Below, one piece after another: positions 21,141-30,296 of a DNA stretch of 64,000 nucleotides. The translations under genes were made by a program, and so were the position numbers. This stretch comes from JAUVHV01 sp964523875 (GTDB lineage Bacteria > Omnitrophota > Gorgyraeia > JABMRG01). Numbering within the stretch: position 1 is the stretch's first letter; every line of letters begins with the position of its first letter. A model generated the notes under the pieces. It saw only the letters and a program-made list of their open reading frames with translations. It had not been told where the DNA came from and ran no database searches. Location: the NCBI GenBank assembly GCA_964523875.1, contig CAZGAS010000001.1:20304-84303 (forward strand), given 5' to 3'.

Positions 21141-24072
21141 TACCCTTTACAATACTCTCCTTAAACATCCTCTTTAGAGGAAAAGGGACTATCTGGTATA
21201 TCGGATCTTTAAGTGTACCTGTAAGCCTTACCTCCATTATAAGGTTACCAGCCTGGTATAGTATAGCGTTGGCTATTCTGCCGGGCTCCGTTGTCTGCTT
21301 GATAACATTTTCCGCGAACCTACCTGTAATATTAAAATCAAGTCTTGAGTCAAACCCTATGGAACCTACCCATAAGAGAGAGGCAGCCTTTGAGAGCATC
21401 TTGAAATCCTCTGTATATATCCTGTTGTTGTTTACGGCAAAGTTTCCAAAGGCGTCGGTTAATACTATATTTTCTGGAGGTACCATCAATATGATATCCA
21501 TTATTCCGTGAAGTACAGGAAATTCCCAGAGGTACCCATCAGAGACCTGCAGCCAACCGTTGCCCTGCAAGGAATCTTTTTTATTAAGATAACCGTTTAA
21601 CACTACCTTTGACGCGAAGAGCCCCTTTATTTTCTTATCCTTATCCTTAGTATCTTTTATTAATTCATGCAGGTCTATATCCTTTATATCCATATTGATA
21701 ATAAAAGGGCCCTCCTCGGTCTTAAGATTGGCCCGCGAATTTATATTTATAATGCCGCCATAAGTATAAGCGGATAATACCGGTATATCGATAAAATTAT
21801 TTTTCATCCGGTAATCCATGTAAAAGTCTTTTAGCGTAAGGCCTGCTATTCCTATAGTGCGTGACGAAGCTTCCGCGAAGAGTGTCCACTCAGCAGGCTC
21901 TTGTAAGGGGCCTTTCATATCGATTGTAAGCTTTATTGTACCATTAGGTTTTAGCCCCTTTGGCAGCTGGTTTTTTTTGGTGAATATATAAGGGGCATCC
22001 TTCAAATTAAAATATATATTCCCTTTTATGTCCGCATAGGTAGTTTGAATATTCCTGACCTGGCCCTTGAATGAAAAGGAGGAGTTCCTGTACTGTCCTT
22101 CAAGCTTAGATACAGAGATTACCCCGTCTTTACCTGTTTTTGTTTCACATGCCGCGTTTAAGGTATCTGATCTTATGCTCGCGGTTATAGCGGGCGAAGC
22201 GAAATTATAGAGTTTTCCATCAGAGGTATATCGTTCTCCCTTGAGGTTGAATGCAAGATCTTCCCACTCGACCTGCTGGTCTTTAAAATTTATTTTGCAG
22301 TCTATTTCGGATATATTATATGGCCAATATTTAAGATTGAGCATGCCCTGTTTTAATAATAAGCTGCCTGTGTAATCATAGGTCTCTGGCTTACCGGGTG
22401 CCCCTTTAAAATCAATATCTAAGTAAGAGGTCCCTTCCGCGTTTATATCCTTGAACCTGGTTCTTATCCGCGCGGGGAGTGTTGAGATAAGCCTTGCGAC
22501 TGAAAGCTCCCCGGTCTCTAAATGCAGAGACATGTCAGGGTCTTTTTTATTATAATCAAGGCTTGCGTTTAGTAGTATCTCTGTTTCCGCGGCAGTACCA
22601 ATAAGTTTTTTTATAACAATGGACTTTGTGGAAAATAATGCCTGCCCAGTCGCTTTGGATATAAAAGGTAAGAGAGCGGTGCTCTTTATCCCTGCGTTAT
22701 TAAAATCAACCTTGCCTTTATATTCTGATGATTTCCAGTCGCCTGCCCTGCCGGCCGCTTCTCCGTTAATAATGAAGTCACCGTTTAATAAGATATTGTT
22801 TTGCTGGAGATGGAGCTCTTTTATCTCGGATATCCCGCCTATATTGTAAGAGCCATCTTTTTTATATTCTAGGTTCGCGTTGATTTTGGCCTCGCCGCTT
22901 TTTATCGCGATATCCAGATTATCAGATATATTTTTCAAGGAGAGATCCGTGCGCAAATTTAGCCTGGCAATAAAATCTTCATGAGGCGCTTTTATCTCAC
23001 CGCTTAAGTTTAGTAGAGAACCATAGAATAGGCAGGAGATATCTGTTATGGACCAGGCCTTTTCAGTAAGGCTTAAGGCGCCTTTTATGCCGGTTATATT
23101 GCTAAGCAGTTCTATACTATTTGCTATCTCCGCGTCATTAATCTTAGCTTCCAATGAGTATCTTATTTTACGCGGGTCTTCTATGTCAAGACTCGCGTTT
23201 CCTTCCAATCGGCAGTTACCTGTTAAGCCCGTCTCTTTAATCCGCGCGTCTAAACCTTTAATATCTATAGCGCCTTTTGCCTCTATATTCCTAAATGATG
23301 ATACCCTACCCTTAATATTGCCCGCGGCTATACCCGCTCGTATATATCCTATATCAGCAGGCAGGTAGACATCCGCGTAATCGGCTATACTCACATTATC
23401 AGCTTTAAGTTCAAAGGATAACTCTTTTTGCTTAATCGCGTATTTACCGGCGATATATACAGTACTATTATCAATCTTACCATTGCATCTGATGCTAAGT
23501 TTATTTGGCAGAGAAAGCCCGGCAGTTCCATCAAGTGAGGTTATCTCTTTAATTATAAGCCTTTTCTGGTAGCTGTCACTGAATAGCAGCCTGCTATCGT
23601 TAAATGAGAACTCTTTTAGGATAAGGGCAATCCTGGAGCCTTGATTATTGTCAGGTAGGCTTTGAAGCATGGAGGCTATGTTCCAGTCTCCATTAGCGGA
23701 TCTGGCCAGGTTTAGATATGCCCCTGACAGGTTTATGGATGGTATGATGACGCGTTGCTTCTTAAAGGATGGTATAATGAATACTTGAAAAAACGCGGAG
23801 TCGGCCTTAAATAGCGGGGCATCTTTATCTTCCGGGTTCTTATACATCTTGATATCTTTTAATATAAAGCCATTCTTCAGGCTGAATCTTAAGGAGTCTA
23901 TGGTAACAGTATGCTTAGTGTGCTCTGTTAGCTTTTCAGTGACAAAGTCTTTCAGTCGTATTGGTATAAAGGTATTGTTTAGATAGGAGATAAGCAGGGA
24001 TGCCGCTGTCGCGGATATTATTATAATAATTATGATTGTTATAAGAATTTTGTATACATGCGGTCTCCTCAT
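21109..24072 (-). CDS. large AsmA-like envelope protein
   Basis: This 987-residue protein has an N-terminal membrane helix (very Ile-rich, ILITIIIIIIIS) and a long extracytoplasmic part made of repeated beta-strand units typical of the AsmA/TamB/YhdP superfamily. The first 120 residues (RLKDFVTEKLTEHTKHTVTI, LKNGFILKDIKMY) match the AsmA N-terminal type. Such proteins form hydrophobic grooves that bridge inner and outer membranes and move phospholipids. That role is inferred from the family. The minus-strand promoter at 24108-24080 places transcription at or one base before ATG 24072, so the mRNA is probably leaderless. A second, smaller AsmA-like gene lies at 32936. Confidence 0.8.
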   Translation of the reverse strand: MRRPHVYKILITIIIIIIISATAASLLISYLNNTFIPIRLKDFVTEKLTEHTKHTVTIDSLRFSLKNGFILKDIKMYKNPEDKDAPLFKADSAFFQVFIIPSFKKQRVIIPSINLSGAYLNLARSANGDWNIASMLQSLPDNNQGSRIALILKEFSFNDSRLLFSDSYQKRLIIKEITSLDGTAGLSLPNKLSIRCNGKIDNSTVYIAGKYAIKQKELSFELKADNVSIADYADVYLPADIGYIRAGIAAGNIKGRVSSFRNIEAKGAIDIKGLDARIKETGLTGNCRLEGNASLDIEDPRKIRYSLEAKINDAEIANSIELLSNITGIKGALSLTEKAWSITDISCLFYGSLLNLSGEIKAPHEDFIARLNLRTDLSLKNISDNLDIAIKSGEAKINANLEYKKDGSYNIGGISEIKELHLQQNNILLNGDFIINGEAAGRAGDWKSSEYKGKVDFNNAGIKSTALLPFISKATGQALFSTKSIVIKKLIGTAAETEILLNASLDYNKKDPDMSLHLETGELSVARLISTLPARIRTRFKDINAEGTSYLDIDFKGAPGKPETYDYTGSLLLKQGMLNLKYWPYNISEIDCKINFKDQQVEWEDLAFNLKGERYTSDGKLYNFASPAITASIRSDTLNAACETKTGKDGVISVSKLEGQYRNSSFSFKGQVRNIQTTYADIKGNIYFNLKDAPYIFTKKNQLPKGLKPNGTIKLTIDMKGPLQEPAEWTLFAEASSRTIGIAGLTLKDFYMDYRMKNNFIDIPVLSAYTYGGIININSRANLKTEEGPFIINMDIKDIDLHELIKDTKDKDKKIKGLFASKVVLNGYLNKKDSLQGNGWLQVSDGYLWEFPVLHGIMDIILMVPPENIVLTDAFGNFAVNNNRIYTEDFKMLSKAASLLWVGSIGFDSRLDFNITGRFAENVIKQTTEPGRIANAILYQAGNLIMEVRLTGTLKDPIYQIVPFPLKRMFKESIVKGINNIFGSIGE

Positions 24073-24079
24073 AACCCAT

Positions 24080-24108
24080 ATTATATGAAGTATTAGTCTA
24101 ATTTACAA
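24080..24108 (-). promoter_or_regulatory. promoter of the large AsmA-like gene
   Basis: On the minus strand TTGTAA (24108-24103), 17 bp, then a perfect TATAAT (24085-24080). The start codon begins at 24072, eight bases after the -10 box, which predicts a leaderless transcript. Confidence 0.7.
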
Positions 24109-24238
24109 GATAATTAATATTCAGGATAAAAGGTAAAAGGAGATATAAGGCAAGGGTATCTAAGCGGGTAAAGAGATGAGAGGTTATATAGAGCATTTTT
24201 TACTGATTAACGCGTTCTTATTTGAGCCCCTTTTCTAA

Positions 24239-24267
24239 TTGACATACCTATATAGTTTATATATAAT
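24239..24267 (+). promoter_or_regulatory. consensus sigma-70 promoter of lysS
   Basis: TTGACA (24239-24244), exactly 17 bp, TATAAT (24262-24267). The start would be near 24274, giving a leader of about 29 nt that contains GGGAGG before the GTG start. It is divergent from the AsmA-like promoter. Confidence 0.85.
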
Positions 24268-24302
24268 AATTAGATTAATACATAATCAGGGAGGTATATA
24301 TA

Positions 24303-25751
24303 GTGTCAGAAGATATATTAAGTATTAGGCGTAATAAGGTCAAGGTCCTGCAGGAAAAAGGCCTAAAGCCGTTTGGCGGCCGTTTTGAGAAAACAGGTAC
24401 ACTGTTAAGTTTAAAGGCTGATTTTGAAGCAGGTAATATCAAAGAAGGCAGTCCTGTGAAGGTTGCCGGCAGGCTTATGAGTTTAAGAGAGCACGGAAAG
24501 AGCTTCTTCTCTGATATCAAGGACCATACAGCCAAGATGCAGTTATATACTAAGAAAGACAATATAGGCGAAGAGGCCTGGGGGCTAAAGGACTTAGTTG
24601 ATATAGGTGATATAATAGGCGCGGAAGGCGAGCTTTTTAAGACAAGAACAGGAGAGGTCACTGTAAAGGTGGTGGCGTTTACCATGCTTGCCAAATCTAT
24701 GCATCCTCTGCCTGAGAAATGGCATGGCCTAAAAGACATAGAGATCCGTTATAGGCAGAGATACCTTGATCTTATATCCAATGATGAGGCAAAAGAGGTC
24801 TTTTTAATAAGAAGCAGGATTGTAAGCAGTATACGAAGATTTTTTGATGAGAGGGGTTATATCGAGGTAGAGACACCTATGCTCCAGCCTATAGCAGGAG
24901 GCGCCGCGGGAAGACCTTTTAAAACCCATCATAATGTTTATGATAAAGACCTTTACCTGAGGATAGCCCCTGAGCTTTATCTCAAGAGGCTGCTTGTCGG
25001 CGGTATTGAGAGGGTTTATGAGATAAATAAGTCATTCAGGAACGAGGGCGTATCTCCGAGGCACAACCCGGAGTTTACAATGCTGGAGGCCTATACAGCG
25101 TATGCTGATTATAATGACCTTATGAGCCTGACTGAAGAGCTTGTCTCTTTTCTCGCTAAGGAGATATTAGGCAAGACTACCATAGAGTACAAGGGCAAGA
25201 GTATAGATTTAGAGCCCCCATGGGAGAGGGTCTCTTTTGCTGATATGATGAAACAGCTTTATGATGTTTCCACGGAAGATGACGCTGATACATGGGTAGC
25301 AAAGCTCAAGCAAAAAGGCATAAAACTTGAAGGTGATAAATTGAGCAAGACAAGGCTTGTTAATATCGTGGCGGATCTCATAGAGCCAAAGTCTGACAAA
25401 GGAAAACCTGTATTTGTTACAGACTATTTCACAGAACTCTCACCTCTGGCAAAGACAAGTGAGAGCAATCCCGCTATCTCCGAAAGGTTTGAGCTCTATA
25501 TGGGTGGTATGGAGATAGCCAATGCCTATTCCGAGCTTAATAATCCGGTAGAGCAGGAGGAGAGGTTTAAGGCGCAGCTTGAGTTTGATAAGGATGCCTC
25601 AGATGTTATTGACACTGATTATGTCCGTGCCCTAGAGCATGGTATGCCGCCTGCCGCGGGGCTAGGCATAGGTATTGACAGGCTGGTCATGATACTCACG
25701 GGACAGGAATCCATACGCGATGTAATACTTTTTCCACAACTTAAGCCATGA
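24303..25751 (+). CDS. lysS: lysyl-tRNA synthetase, class II
   Basis: LysS charges tRNA-Lys. The 482-residue enzyme starts with GTG 24303 after a strong GGGAGG. An N-terminal OB-fold anticodon domain (VKVAGRLMSLREHGKSFF) is followed by class II motifs: RYRQRYLDLI, FRNEGVSPRHNPEFTMLE (motif 2) and GLGIGIDRLVMIL (motif 3). It overlaps lolC by 4 bases (ATGA). In Bacillota lysS also lies just upstream of the mcsA-mcsB-clpC region, as here with lolC-lolD-ilvE between. Confidence 0.97.
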   Translation: MSEDILSIRRNKVKVLQEKGLKPFGGRFEKTGTLLSLKADFEAGNIKEGSPVKVAGRLMSLREHGKSFFSDIKDHTAKMQLYTKKDNIGEEAWGLKDLVDIGDIIGAEGELFKTRTGEVTVKVVAFTMLAKSMHPLPEKWHGLKDIEIRYRQRYLDLISNDEAKEVFLIRSRIVSSIRRFFDERGYIEVETPMLQPIAGGAAGRPFKTHHNVYDKDLYLRIAPELYLKRLLVGGIERVYEINKSFRNEGVSPRHNPEFTMLEAYTAYADYNDLMSLTEELVSFLAKEILGKTTIEYKGKSIDLEPPWERVSFADMMKQLYDVSTEDDADTWVAKLKQKGIKLEGDKLSKTRLVNIVADLIEPKSDKGKPVFVTDYFTELSPLAKTSESNPAISERFELYMGGMEIANAYSELNNPVEQEERFKAQLEFDKDASDVIDTDYVRALEHGMPPAAGLGIGIDRLVMILTGQESIRDVILFPQLKP

Positions 25752-26938
25752 TATACGAGATAGTTATAGCGTCAAGATACCTGTTTTCAGGAAAAAGAAG
25801 ACGCCTTATATCCTTTATGGGGTTTGTATCTATATTGGGGGTAGCGGTAGGTGTAGCATCACTTATAATAGTAATCGCGGTAATGAATGGTTTTGGCAGT
25901 GAACTTGAAAAAAGGATTATCGGCCAGAGCCCGTACATTATGATTGAAAAACAAGATGGTATCGCCCCGGCGCGATACAAAGAGCTCATTGGCAGGATAG
26001 ATGATATAAAAGATGTTAAAGGTTCTTACCCATTTATATGGGGCCAAGGCGTGCTCAAGTTTCGCGCGAGAGCCCAGGGGGTGATGCTACGCAGTGTAGA
26101 TATCAATAACGCTACAGATGTATCGAAAATAAGGGCCCATATATACGCCGGGGGTTTCAGGCTTGGTAAAGATAAGATAATAATCGGCAATGAACTTTCA
26201 ATGGTCCTGGGTGCTTTTATCGGCGATGAGCTGGAGGTTATGACCTCAGTAGTGGCCAGGCCTAAAAGATTTAAGGTTTCAGGGATATTCAATTCCGGAA
26301 TGTATGAGTATGACCTTAACCTTGCGTATGTAGACCTTGATACAGCGTCGATTCTATTTGGCACCGAAACGCGTGCCCAGGGTATTGGCGTTGAACTTAA
26401 TGATACCGCAAGCGCGGTTAATGTGAAGAAAGAGCTTAAGGGCCTTCTTCCTGTTTCATATATTGTCAGGACATGGATGGATCTTAACCAAAATCTTTTT
26501 TCTGCCTTGAGACTGGAGAAAATGGCAATGTTTGTAATATTGACGCTTATAGTTATAGTCGCGGCCCTTAATATTATCAGTACCCTTACGGTGATGGTGG
26601 CTGAGAAGAGAAAGGATATCGGTATCCTAAAGGCGATTGGCGCGACAAGAAAGAGAATAATGATGATATTCTCTTTTCAGGGGATTATCATAGGAGTCTT
26701 GGGCGTTACAATAGGCGCGCTAACAGGTATAGGGGTATCTCTATTGCTTGATAAGTTTCGTTTTCCTATACTGCCTGAGAGTATATATTATGGCATAAAT
26801 TATCTTCCGATAAAGATAGGCCTTATAGATTCAGCCTCTATTATCGCGGCGGCGCTTATTATAAGTTTTATAGCCTCAATCTATCCGGCATACCAGGCAG
26901 CCAGGCTTAGCCCTGTAGATGCCTTGAGGTACGAGTAG
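25748..26938 (+). CDS. lolC: lipoprotein-releasing ABC transporter permease (LolC/LolE family)
   Basis: This 396-residue permease has the classic N-terminus (ASRYLFSGKRRRLISFMGFV then GVAVGVASLIIVIAVMNGFG), a large periplasmic MacB-like domain (about 50-260) and three C-terminal helices with VAEKRKDIGILKAIGA. In Gram-negative bacteria LolCDE extracts outer-membrane lipoproteins from the inner membrane. Only one permease gene is present, so a homodimer is likely. It overlaps lysS by 4 bases and lolD starts on the base after its stop. Confidence 0.9.
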   Translation: MIYEIVIASRYLFSGKRRRLISFMGFVSILGVAVGVASLIIVIAVMNGFGSELEKRIIGQSPYIMIEKQDGIAPARYKELIGRIDDIKDVKGSYPFIWGQGVLKFRARAQGVMLRSVDINNATDVSKIRAHIYAGGFRLGKDKIIIGNELSMVLGAFIGDELEVMTSVVARPKRFKVSGIFNSGMYEYDLNLAYVDLDTASILFGTETRAQGIGVELNDTASAVNVKKELKGLLPVSYIVRTWMDLNQNLFSALRLEKMAMFVILTLIVIVAALNIISTLTVMVAEKRKDIGILKAIGATRKRIMMIFSFQGIIIGVLGVTIGALTGIGVSLLLDKFRFPILPESIYYGINYLPIKIGLIDSASIIAAALIISFIASIYPAYQAARLSPVDALRYE

Positions 26939-27613
26939 ATGTTGTTAAAGGCGGATAATATATCTAAGATATATAAAAATGGGCATAAGAGCCTCGAGGT
27001 ATTGAAAAACATAAAGCTTTCAATAAAGAAAAGTGAGATAGTAGCTATAGTGGGGCCTTCCGGTGCGGGCAAATCAACATTATTGCATATACTCGCGGGC
27101 CTGGACCAGCCACAAAAAGGCAGTGTTATCTTTGATGGTATAGATATCTATGGCCTCTCAGATACTAAGAGATCGTTGATAAGGAAGAATAGAATCGGTT
27201 TTGTATTTCAGTTCTATTATCTATTATCTGAATTCAACGCGCTTGAGAATATTATGATGCCCGCTATGATAGGCACTGCTTATGATGGACGCAGGAATGA
27301 TTTTTCCGATAAGGCAAAGGCCCTGCTTGAGCGTGTACAGCTAAAGAGAAGAGCTAAGCATAACCCTTCAGAGCTATCAGGCGGGGAGGCTCAAAGAGTG
27401 GCTATTGCCAGGGCATTGATAAATGATCCTGATATAGTATTTTGTGATGAACCTACTGGAAATCTTGATTCGGAAAATGCGGGGATTGTATTGAAACTTA
27501 TAAAAGATTTGAACAAAAAGACACAACAGGCCTTTTTGATAGTGACACATAATGAGAAAGTGGCAGGCCTTGCTGAGAGAGTTTTACATATAGAGGATGG
27601 AAGGTTAAAATAG
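26939..27613 (+). CDS. lolD: lipoprotein-releasing ABC transporter ATPase LolD
   Basis: The 224-residue ATPase has Walker A GPSGAGKSTLLHIL, signature LSGGEAQRVAIARAL, Walker B IVFCDEPTGNLD and the switch histidine in IVTHNEK. It belongs to the LolD/MacB/FtsE group and sits directly behind its permease, which supports the Lol assignment over MacB. It energises lipoprotein release from the cytoplasmic side. Confidence 0.92.
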   Translation: MLLKADNISKIYKNGHKSLEVLKNIKLSIKKSEIVAIVGPSGAGKSTLLHILAGLDQPQKGSVIFDGIDIYGLSDTKRSLIRKNRIGFVFQFYYLLSEFNALENIMMPAMIGTAYDGRRNDFSDKAKALLERVQLKRRAKHNPSELSGGEAQRVAIARALINDPDIVFCDEPTGNLDSENAGIVLKLIKDLNKKTQQAFLIVTHNEKVAGLAERVLHIEDGRLK

Positions 27614-27620
27614 GGAGAAG

Positions 27621-28499
27621 ATGATGCCGTTAAAGATATATATTGATGGTAAATTTTATAATAAAAAAAATGCCAAGGTTTCTGTGTTCGATCATGGGCT
27701 TTTGTATGGTGATGGGGTCTTCGAGGGCATACGCTCATATAACAGGTTGGTATTCTGCCTGAAGGAACATATTGACCGCTTGTACGAATCCGCGGCGGCG
27801 ATAGGGTTGAAGATACCCCTATCAAGGCATAAGATAATAAGAGCGGTATGTGATACATTAAAAAAGAACAATCTTGTGGATGGATATGTTAGGCTTATAG
27901 TTACACGTGGTGAGGGTGACCTTGGCCTGGATCCCCGCAAATGCAGAGGCAACGCGCTTGTTATTGTCATAGCTGATAAGATAGCGCTCTATCCGAGTAA
28001 GTTTTATAATGTAGGCTTAAGCATTATTACCGCTGTTACGCGGCAGAACCCTATAGAGACTCTGCACCCGGGTATAAAGTCCTTAAATTATCTGAATAAT
28101 ATTCTTGCTAAGATAGAGGCTATGAAAGGCGGCCACGAAGAGGCTATTATGCTCAATGCCAAAGGCTATGTGACAGAGTGTACAGGTGATAATATATTTA
28201 TTATAAAAAATAATGTAGTTTACACGCCCCCTGCGTCTGTTGGTATACTGAAGGGCGTGACGCGCGAGATGGTGGTTGGTATAGCTAAAAAGACGAAGAT
28301 TAAACTTGTACAGGCGCCTTTTAAGTGCGATAAGATATATAAGGCAGATGAATGTTTTTTAACAGGCACCGCGGCGGAGCTTATACCTGTTGTAAAGGTT
28401 GATGGAAAAAAGATAGGTACCGGATTACCCGGAAAGATGACATCTGTATTTCTTCAGGAGTTTAGAGAGCTTACAAAGACATGCGGGGTAAGGTACTAG
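27621..28499 (+). CDS. ilvE: branched-chain amino acid aminotransferase (class IV)
   Basis: The 292-residue PLP enzyme has the fold IV signature: IYIDGKF, FDHGLLYGDGVFEGIRSY, the PLP lysine in IKSLNYLNNILA (about residue 155), EAIMLNAKGYVTECTGDNIF and CFLTGTAAELIPV. It transfers amino groups to make Val, Leu and Ile. A D-amino acid or aminodeoxychorismate role is possible in this fold, but YVTECTGDNIF with the LTGTAAE motif favours IlvE. GGGAG precedes the tandem ATG start. Confidence 0.9.
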   Translation: MMPLKIYIDGKFYNKKNAKVSVFDHGLLYGDGVFEGIRSYNRLVFCLKEHIDRLYESAAAIGLKIPLSRHKIIRAVCDTLKKNNLVDGYVRLIVTRGEGDLGLDPRKCRGNALVIVIADKIALYPSKFYNVGLSIITAVTRQNPIETLHPGIKSLNYLNNILAKIEAMKGGHEEAIMLNAKGYVTECTGDNIFIIKNNVVYTPPASVGILKGVTREMVVGIAKKTKIKLVQAPFKCDKIYKADECFLTGTAAELIPVVKVDGKKIGTGLPGKMTSVFLQEFRELTKTCGVRY

Positions 28500-28552
28500 A
28501 TATAAGGCACAAGGCACAGGGTGGAAGTAAAAAAGAAAAAGTAAAAAACGGG

Positions 28553-28604
28553 AGCTTAATCCTTAATTCTTACAACTTAATTCTTGTAACTTAATACTTA
28601 ATAC
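28553..28604. repeat. CTTAATNC-word repeat (family A, copy 1)
   Basis: The gap before mcsA is filled by a purine-rich run (GGCACAAGGCAC, AAAAGTAAAAAA) and then the repeat words, with the 20-nt core CTTAATTCTTACAACTTAAT at 28562-28581, followed by TCTTGTAACTTAATACTTAA. The same core recurs at 32742, 38523 and 45670. Confidence 0.75.
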
Positions 28605-28622
28605 CAGACGATAGGAATAATT

Positions 28623-29168
28623 ATGTTATGTGATATATGCAAAAAGAGAGAGGCCACGGTCCATCTTACAGAAGTGATAAATGAGGAAGTGAGCGAACTC
28701 CATATTTGTGAGGAATGCGCAAAGGACAAAGGCGCTCAGATGTATCAGCATTTTGGCCTGGCTGACCTGCTTTCAAGTCTCGCTGACATTCCGCATGATA
28801 CCGCGCCTAAAAAGGGGCGCATAAATATAAAATGCCCAAGTTGCGGCATGAGTTATAATGATTTTAAAAAACGCGGGCGTTTTGGTTGCGCTGATTGTTA
28901 CGAAGCGTTTAAAAGGGCGTTGTACCCGCTTTTTAAAAAGATACACGGTGTATCATACCGTGCGGGCAAAGGGCCCAAGATAGCCCCTGTCGCTAAACCC
29001 GCAATGACCAAAAAGATATCTCGTTCCAGCGCGGTTAGAGAGAACCTGCGGGAATTAAAGACGAGCTTGGCCAGGGCTATCGAGGTTGAAGCGTTTGAAG
29101 AGGCAGCGGTATTACGTGATAAGATAAGAGCGCTGGAAACGCGAAATATAAAGGCAGACAAAGAATAA
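28623..29168 (+). CDS. mcsA: McsA, activator of protein arginine kinase
   Basis: McsA binds zinc and activates the McsB arginine kinase. The 181-residue protein has four CXXC pairs: CDICKK and CEEC near the N-terminus, CPSCG and CADC near residue 80-100, then a C-terminal UVR (UvrB/UvrC) helix pair (SLARAIEVEAFEEAAVLRDK). It lies 1 base before mcsB and upstream of clpC, as in Bacillota. The repressor gene ctsR, normally first in that operon, is absent. Confidence 0.94.
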   Translation: MLCDICKKREATVHLTEVINEEVSELHICEECAKDKGAQMYQHFGLADLLSSLADIPHDTAPKKGRINIKCPSCGMSYNDFKKRGRFGCADCYEAFKRALYPLFKKIHGVSYRAGKGPKIAPVAKPAMTKKISRSSAVRENLRELKTSLARAIEVEAFEEAAVLRDKIRALETRNIKADKE

Positions 29169-29169
29169 G

Positions 29170-30219
29170 ATGAAATTTAATAATCTAATTGACCGGACAA
29201 GTGAATGGCTTAAAGGAACCGGCCCTGAATCAGATATCGTTATCTCAAGCAGGATAAGGCTGGCCCGCAATATTGTTGGCTTAAAGTTTGTTGACTGGTC
29301 TGATACAGCGACAAAAGAGAAGGTAGTCAATATCTCCAAGGATGCCATTTCTTCCAGCAGCTATATGAAAGATTCTCTTTATGTTGATATGTCAGGCTTG
29401 AGCCCCCTTGACAGGCAGCTTCTTATAGAAAGGCACCTGATAAGCAGGGAACATGCCATAGACGCTGAATGCAAGACTGTTTTTATAAGTGGTAATGAGA
29501 TAGTGAGTATTATGGTAAACGAGGAAGACCATTTAAGACTGCAGGTTATACAGTCAGGCCTGGTTCTTAATGACGCGTGGAAGATAATGACAACCATAGA
29601 GAAGGATCTTGAAAAAAAGCTTAAATTTGCTTTTTCTGATGAGTGGGGTTACCTTACAGCGTGCCCGACAAATACAGGAACAGGTTTAAGGGCCTCTGTG
29701 ATGATGCACCTGCCGGGAATAGTGATTACAAGCCAGATAAATAATTTAATCAATGCCCTATCCAAACTGGGGCTTACGGTACGTGGATTTTTTGGAGAAG
29801 GTACCGCGGCAGCGGGTAATTTCTTTCAGATATCAAATCAGGTTACTATGGGTATGGGGGAGGAAGAGATTATTGACAATCTGACAAGAGTTGTAAGGCA
29901 GATTGTTTCTCAGGAGAGAGGGTCAAGGCGATTTTTGAAGGCGCGAAAAAGGGATATTATTGAAGACAAGATATCAAGGGCCTACGCGACGCTTGAAGCG
30001 GCGCATATTATTACCAGTAGCGAAACAATTGACCTATTGTCATTGGTCAGGCTTGGTATCGGGCTTGGTGTAGTTAAGAATCTTGATATATATAAACTTA
30101 ATAAACTGCTTATGCTTATACAACCAGCGCATCTTCAAAAGCTGGCTGGAGTAGAATTGTCTTCTTCGGAAAGGGATATCAAGAGAGCGGAGCTTATCCG
30201 CGAAAAATTAACGGTCTGA
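29170..30219 (+). CDS. mcsB: protein arginine kinase McsB
   Basis: McsB phosphorylates arginines of damaged proteins and marks them for ClpC-ClpP. The 349-residue protein has the phosphagen-kinase fold: IVISSRIRLARNIVG at the front, VNEEDHLRLQ, CPTNTGTGLRASVMMHLPG and RRFLKARKRDIIEDKI, followed by the phosphoarginine-receptor C-terminal domain (TLEAAHIITSSE). All expected catalytic segments are present, so it is likely active. Operon with mcsA and clpC. Confidence 0.95.
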   Translation: MKFNNLIDRTSEWLKGTGPESDIVISSRIRLARNIVGLKFVDWSDTATKEKVVNISKDAISSSSYMKDSLYVDMSGLSPLDRQLLIERHLISREHAIDAECKTVFISGNEIVSIMVNEEDHLRLQVIQSGLVLNDAWKIMTTIEKDLEKKLKFAFSDEWGYLTACPTNTGTGLRASVMMHLPGIVITSQINNLINALSKLGLTVRGFFGEGTAAAGNFFQISNQVTMGMGEEEIIDNLTRVVRQIVSQERGSRRFLKARKRDIIEDKISRAYATLEAAHIITSSETIDLLSLVRLGIGLGVVKNLDIYKLNKLLMLIQPAHLQKLAGVELSSSERDIKRAELIREKLTV

Positions 30220-30296
30220 CAGGATCAGGATCCAGGATCTATAGTTTAATATTAAAAACGAACGGTTTAATTTTACCTAAATTAGGAGGAGCGGCA

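Noticed and set aside
26939..27613. MacB or FtsE instead of LolD
   Set aside because: The ATPase directly follows a LolC/E-type permease, and the permease N-terminus matches Lol permeases better than MacB.
28553..28604. CRISPR repeats in the CTTAATNC words
   Set aside because: No constant repeat-spacer spacing, no cas genes, and the words are scattered as single copies between genes.
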